From Betaproteobacteria bacterium (GTDB lineage: Bacteria; Pseudomonadota; Gammaproteobacteria; Burkholderiales; Thiobacillaceae): a DNA stretch of 5,200 nt. The first letter of the stretch is position 1. Every line of letters starts with the position of its first letter. Below the pieces are notes generated by a model that made no database searches, was not told the origin of the DNA, and saw only the letters and a list, made by a program, of their open reading frames with translations. Below, piece by piece: positions 4,790 through 5,200 of the stretch. The stretch lies in assembly GCA_020049245.1 (NCBI GenBank), contig JAIFLB010000059.1:1-5200 (forward strand), in the 5' to 3' direction. The position numbers and the translations under genes are program-made.

Positions 4790-5200
4790 AACCTTGAACA
4801 TATCCGCCAGCCCGCGCAGTTCATCCGCCAGTGCAGCGACTTGCTCGGCCACCAGCGATGCCTGATGGCTGGCTTCTGAACCGCTTTCAGTCATCTGGGC
4901 GACTTTCTCCACGCTTTGCGCTATTTCACGCGCGGCCACGCCTTGCTCCTTCAGTGCCAGGTTGATATCCGCCACCGCCTGCACCACGCGCTGCGACGTC
5001 TTCTGAATATCGGCCACCGAATCGCCCGCCTGGTGCGCCAGCAGCACGCCTTCCGACACCTGTTTCACGCCGGCTTCCATTTCCGCCACCGCCTGGCGAG
5101 CGCCGCTTTGCACCTTGCCGATCATGTCGCTGATCAACTGGGTCGATTGCGCGGTGCGCTCGGCCAGTTTGCGCACTTCATCCGCCACCACCGCGAAACC
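4787..5200 (-). CDS. Methyl-accepting chemotaxis protein, C-terminal part (5' end outside the window)
   Basis: These are the last 137 residues of a chemoreceptor, which passes ligand signals to CheA/CheW and is tuned by methylation. The fragment starts inside the highly conserved signalling tip (GFAVVADEVRKLAERTAQST), so sensor, membrane and HAMP parts lie beyond the right edge. The rest is the descending arm of the cytoplasmic coiled-coil hairpin. It is rich in Ala, Gln, Glu and Val, with a probable methylation helix around the VADINLALKEQGVAAREI stretch. It ends in LADMFKV, a common MCP ending. There is no C-terminal NWETF-like tether for CheR/CheB. The frame stays open to base 5200, so the Val codon at 5189-5191 is internal and not a start. 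The ligand cannot be told. The gene converges on the DsrE-like gene. Confidence 0.95.
   Translation of the reverse strand, partial: GFAVVADEVRKLAERTAQSTQLISDMIGKVQSGARQAVAEMEAGVKQVSEGVLLAHQAGDSVADIQKTSQRVVQAVADINLALKEQGVAAREIAQSVEKVAQMTESGSEASHQASLVAEQVAALADELRGLADMFKV

Noticed and set aside
4471..4824. 117-codon minus-strand open frame across the DsrE-like gene and the hairpin
   Set aside because: It is antisense to a gene with a signal peptide and conserved motifs, and it runs through the hairpin into the chemoreceptor gene.
5189..5191. GTG as a start codon for a short MCP-like protein
   Set aside because: The conserved GFAVVADEVR tip motif continues in frame to the window edge, so this Val is internal.

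Overview
The window reads as proteobacterial chromosome, most likely Beta- or Gammaproteobacteria. The reasons are a GC-rich composition, a NarL-type regulator, an MCP chemoreceptor, a gnd-zwf pair and an ECF sigma/anti-sigma pair. The species cannot be named from this sequence. It holds three complete functional units and two edge-truncated genes. I see no insertion sequence, CRISPR array, tRNA or rRNA.

Left part (1-2761): the tail of a NarL/LuxR-family response regulator (+) converges on a two-gene operon on the minus strand. That operon is gnd (short-form 6-phosphogluconate dehydrogenase) followed by zwf (glucose-6-phosphate dehydrogenase). These are the two oxidoreductases of the oxidative pentose phosphate pathway. 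Only 9 bases separate them, and the zwf ribosome binding site overlaps the gnd stop codon. The lactonase gene (pgl) is not in the window. The short gap between narL-like and zwf carries a GTAG-headed hairpin and a small tandem repeat.

Centre (2762-4743): this is the most interesting part. An ECF sigma factor (TTG start) overlaps by 4 bases a membrane anti-sigma factor whose C-terminal, presumably periplasmic, domain is DsrE-like. Transcribed divergently is a secreted protein that is itself a DsrE-like domain and aligns with the anti-sigma C-terminus over almost its whole mature length. The two share one His and one Cys. The 183-base spacer between the divergent genes holds two back-to-back promoters of the same design, GGA(A/C)TATT-N13-GCGTCCTAT, one facing each way with identical spacing. 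The likely reading is that the sigma factor drives both its own operon and the secreted DsrE-like protein. The anti-sigma factor would sense something through a domain related to that secreted product. The signal is unknown; sulfur or redox chemistry at the Cys is a reasonable guess only.

Right edge (4744-5200): an 11-bp perfect hairpin separates the secreted protein gene from the convergent 3' end of a methyl-accepting chemotaxis protein gene, which continues beyond the window.
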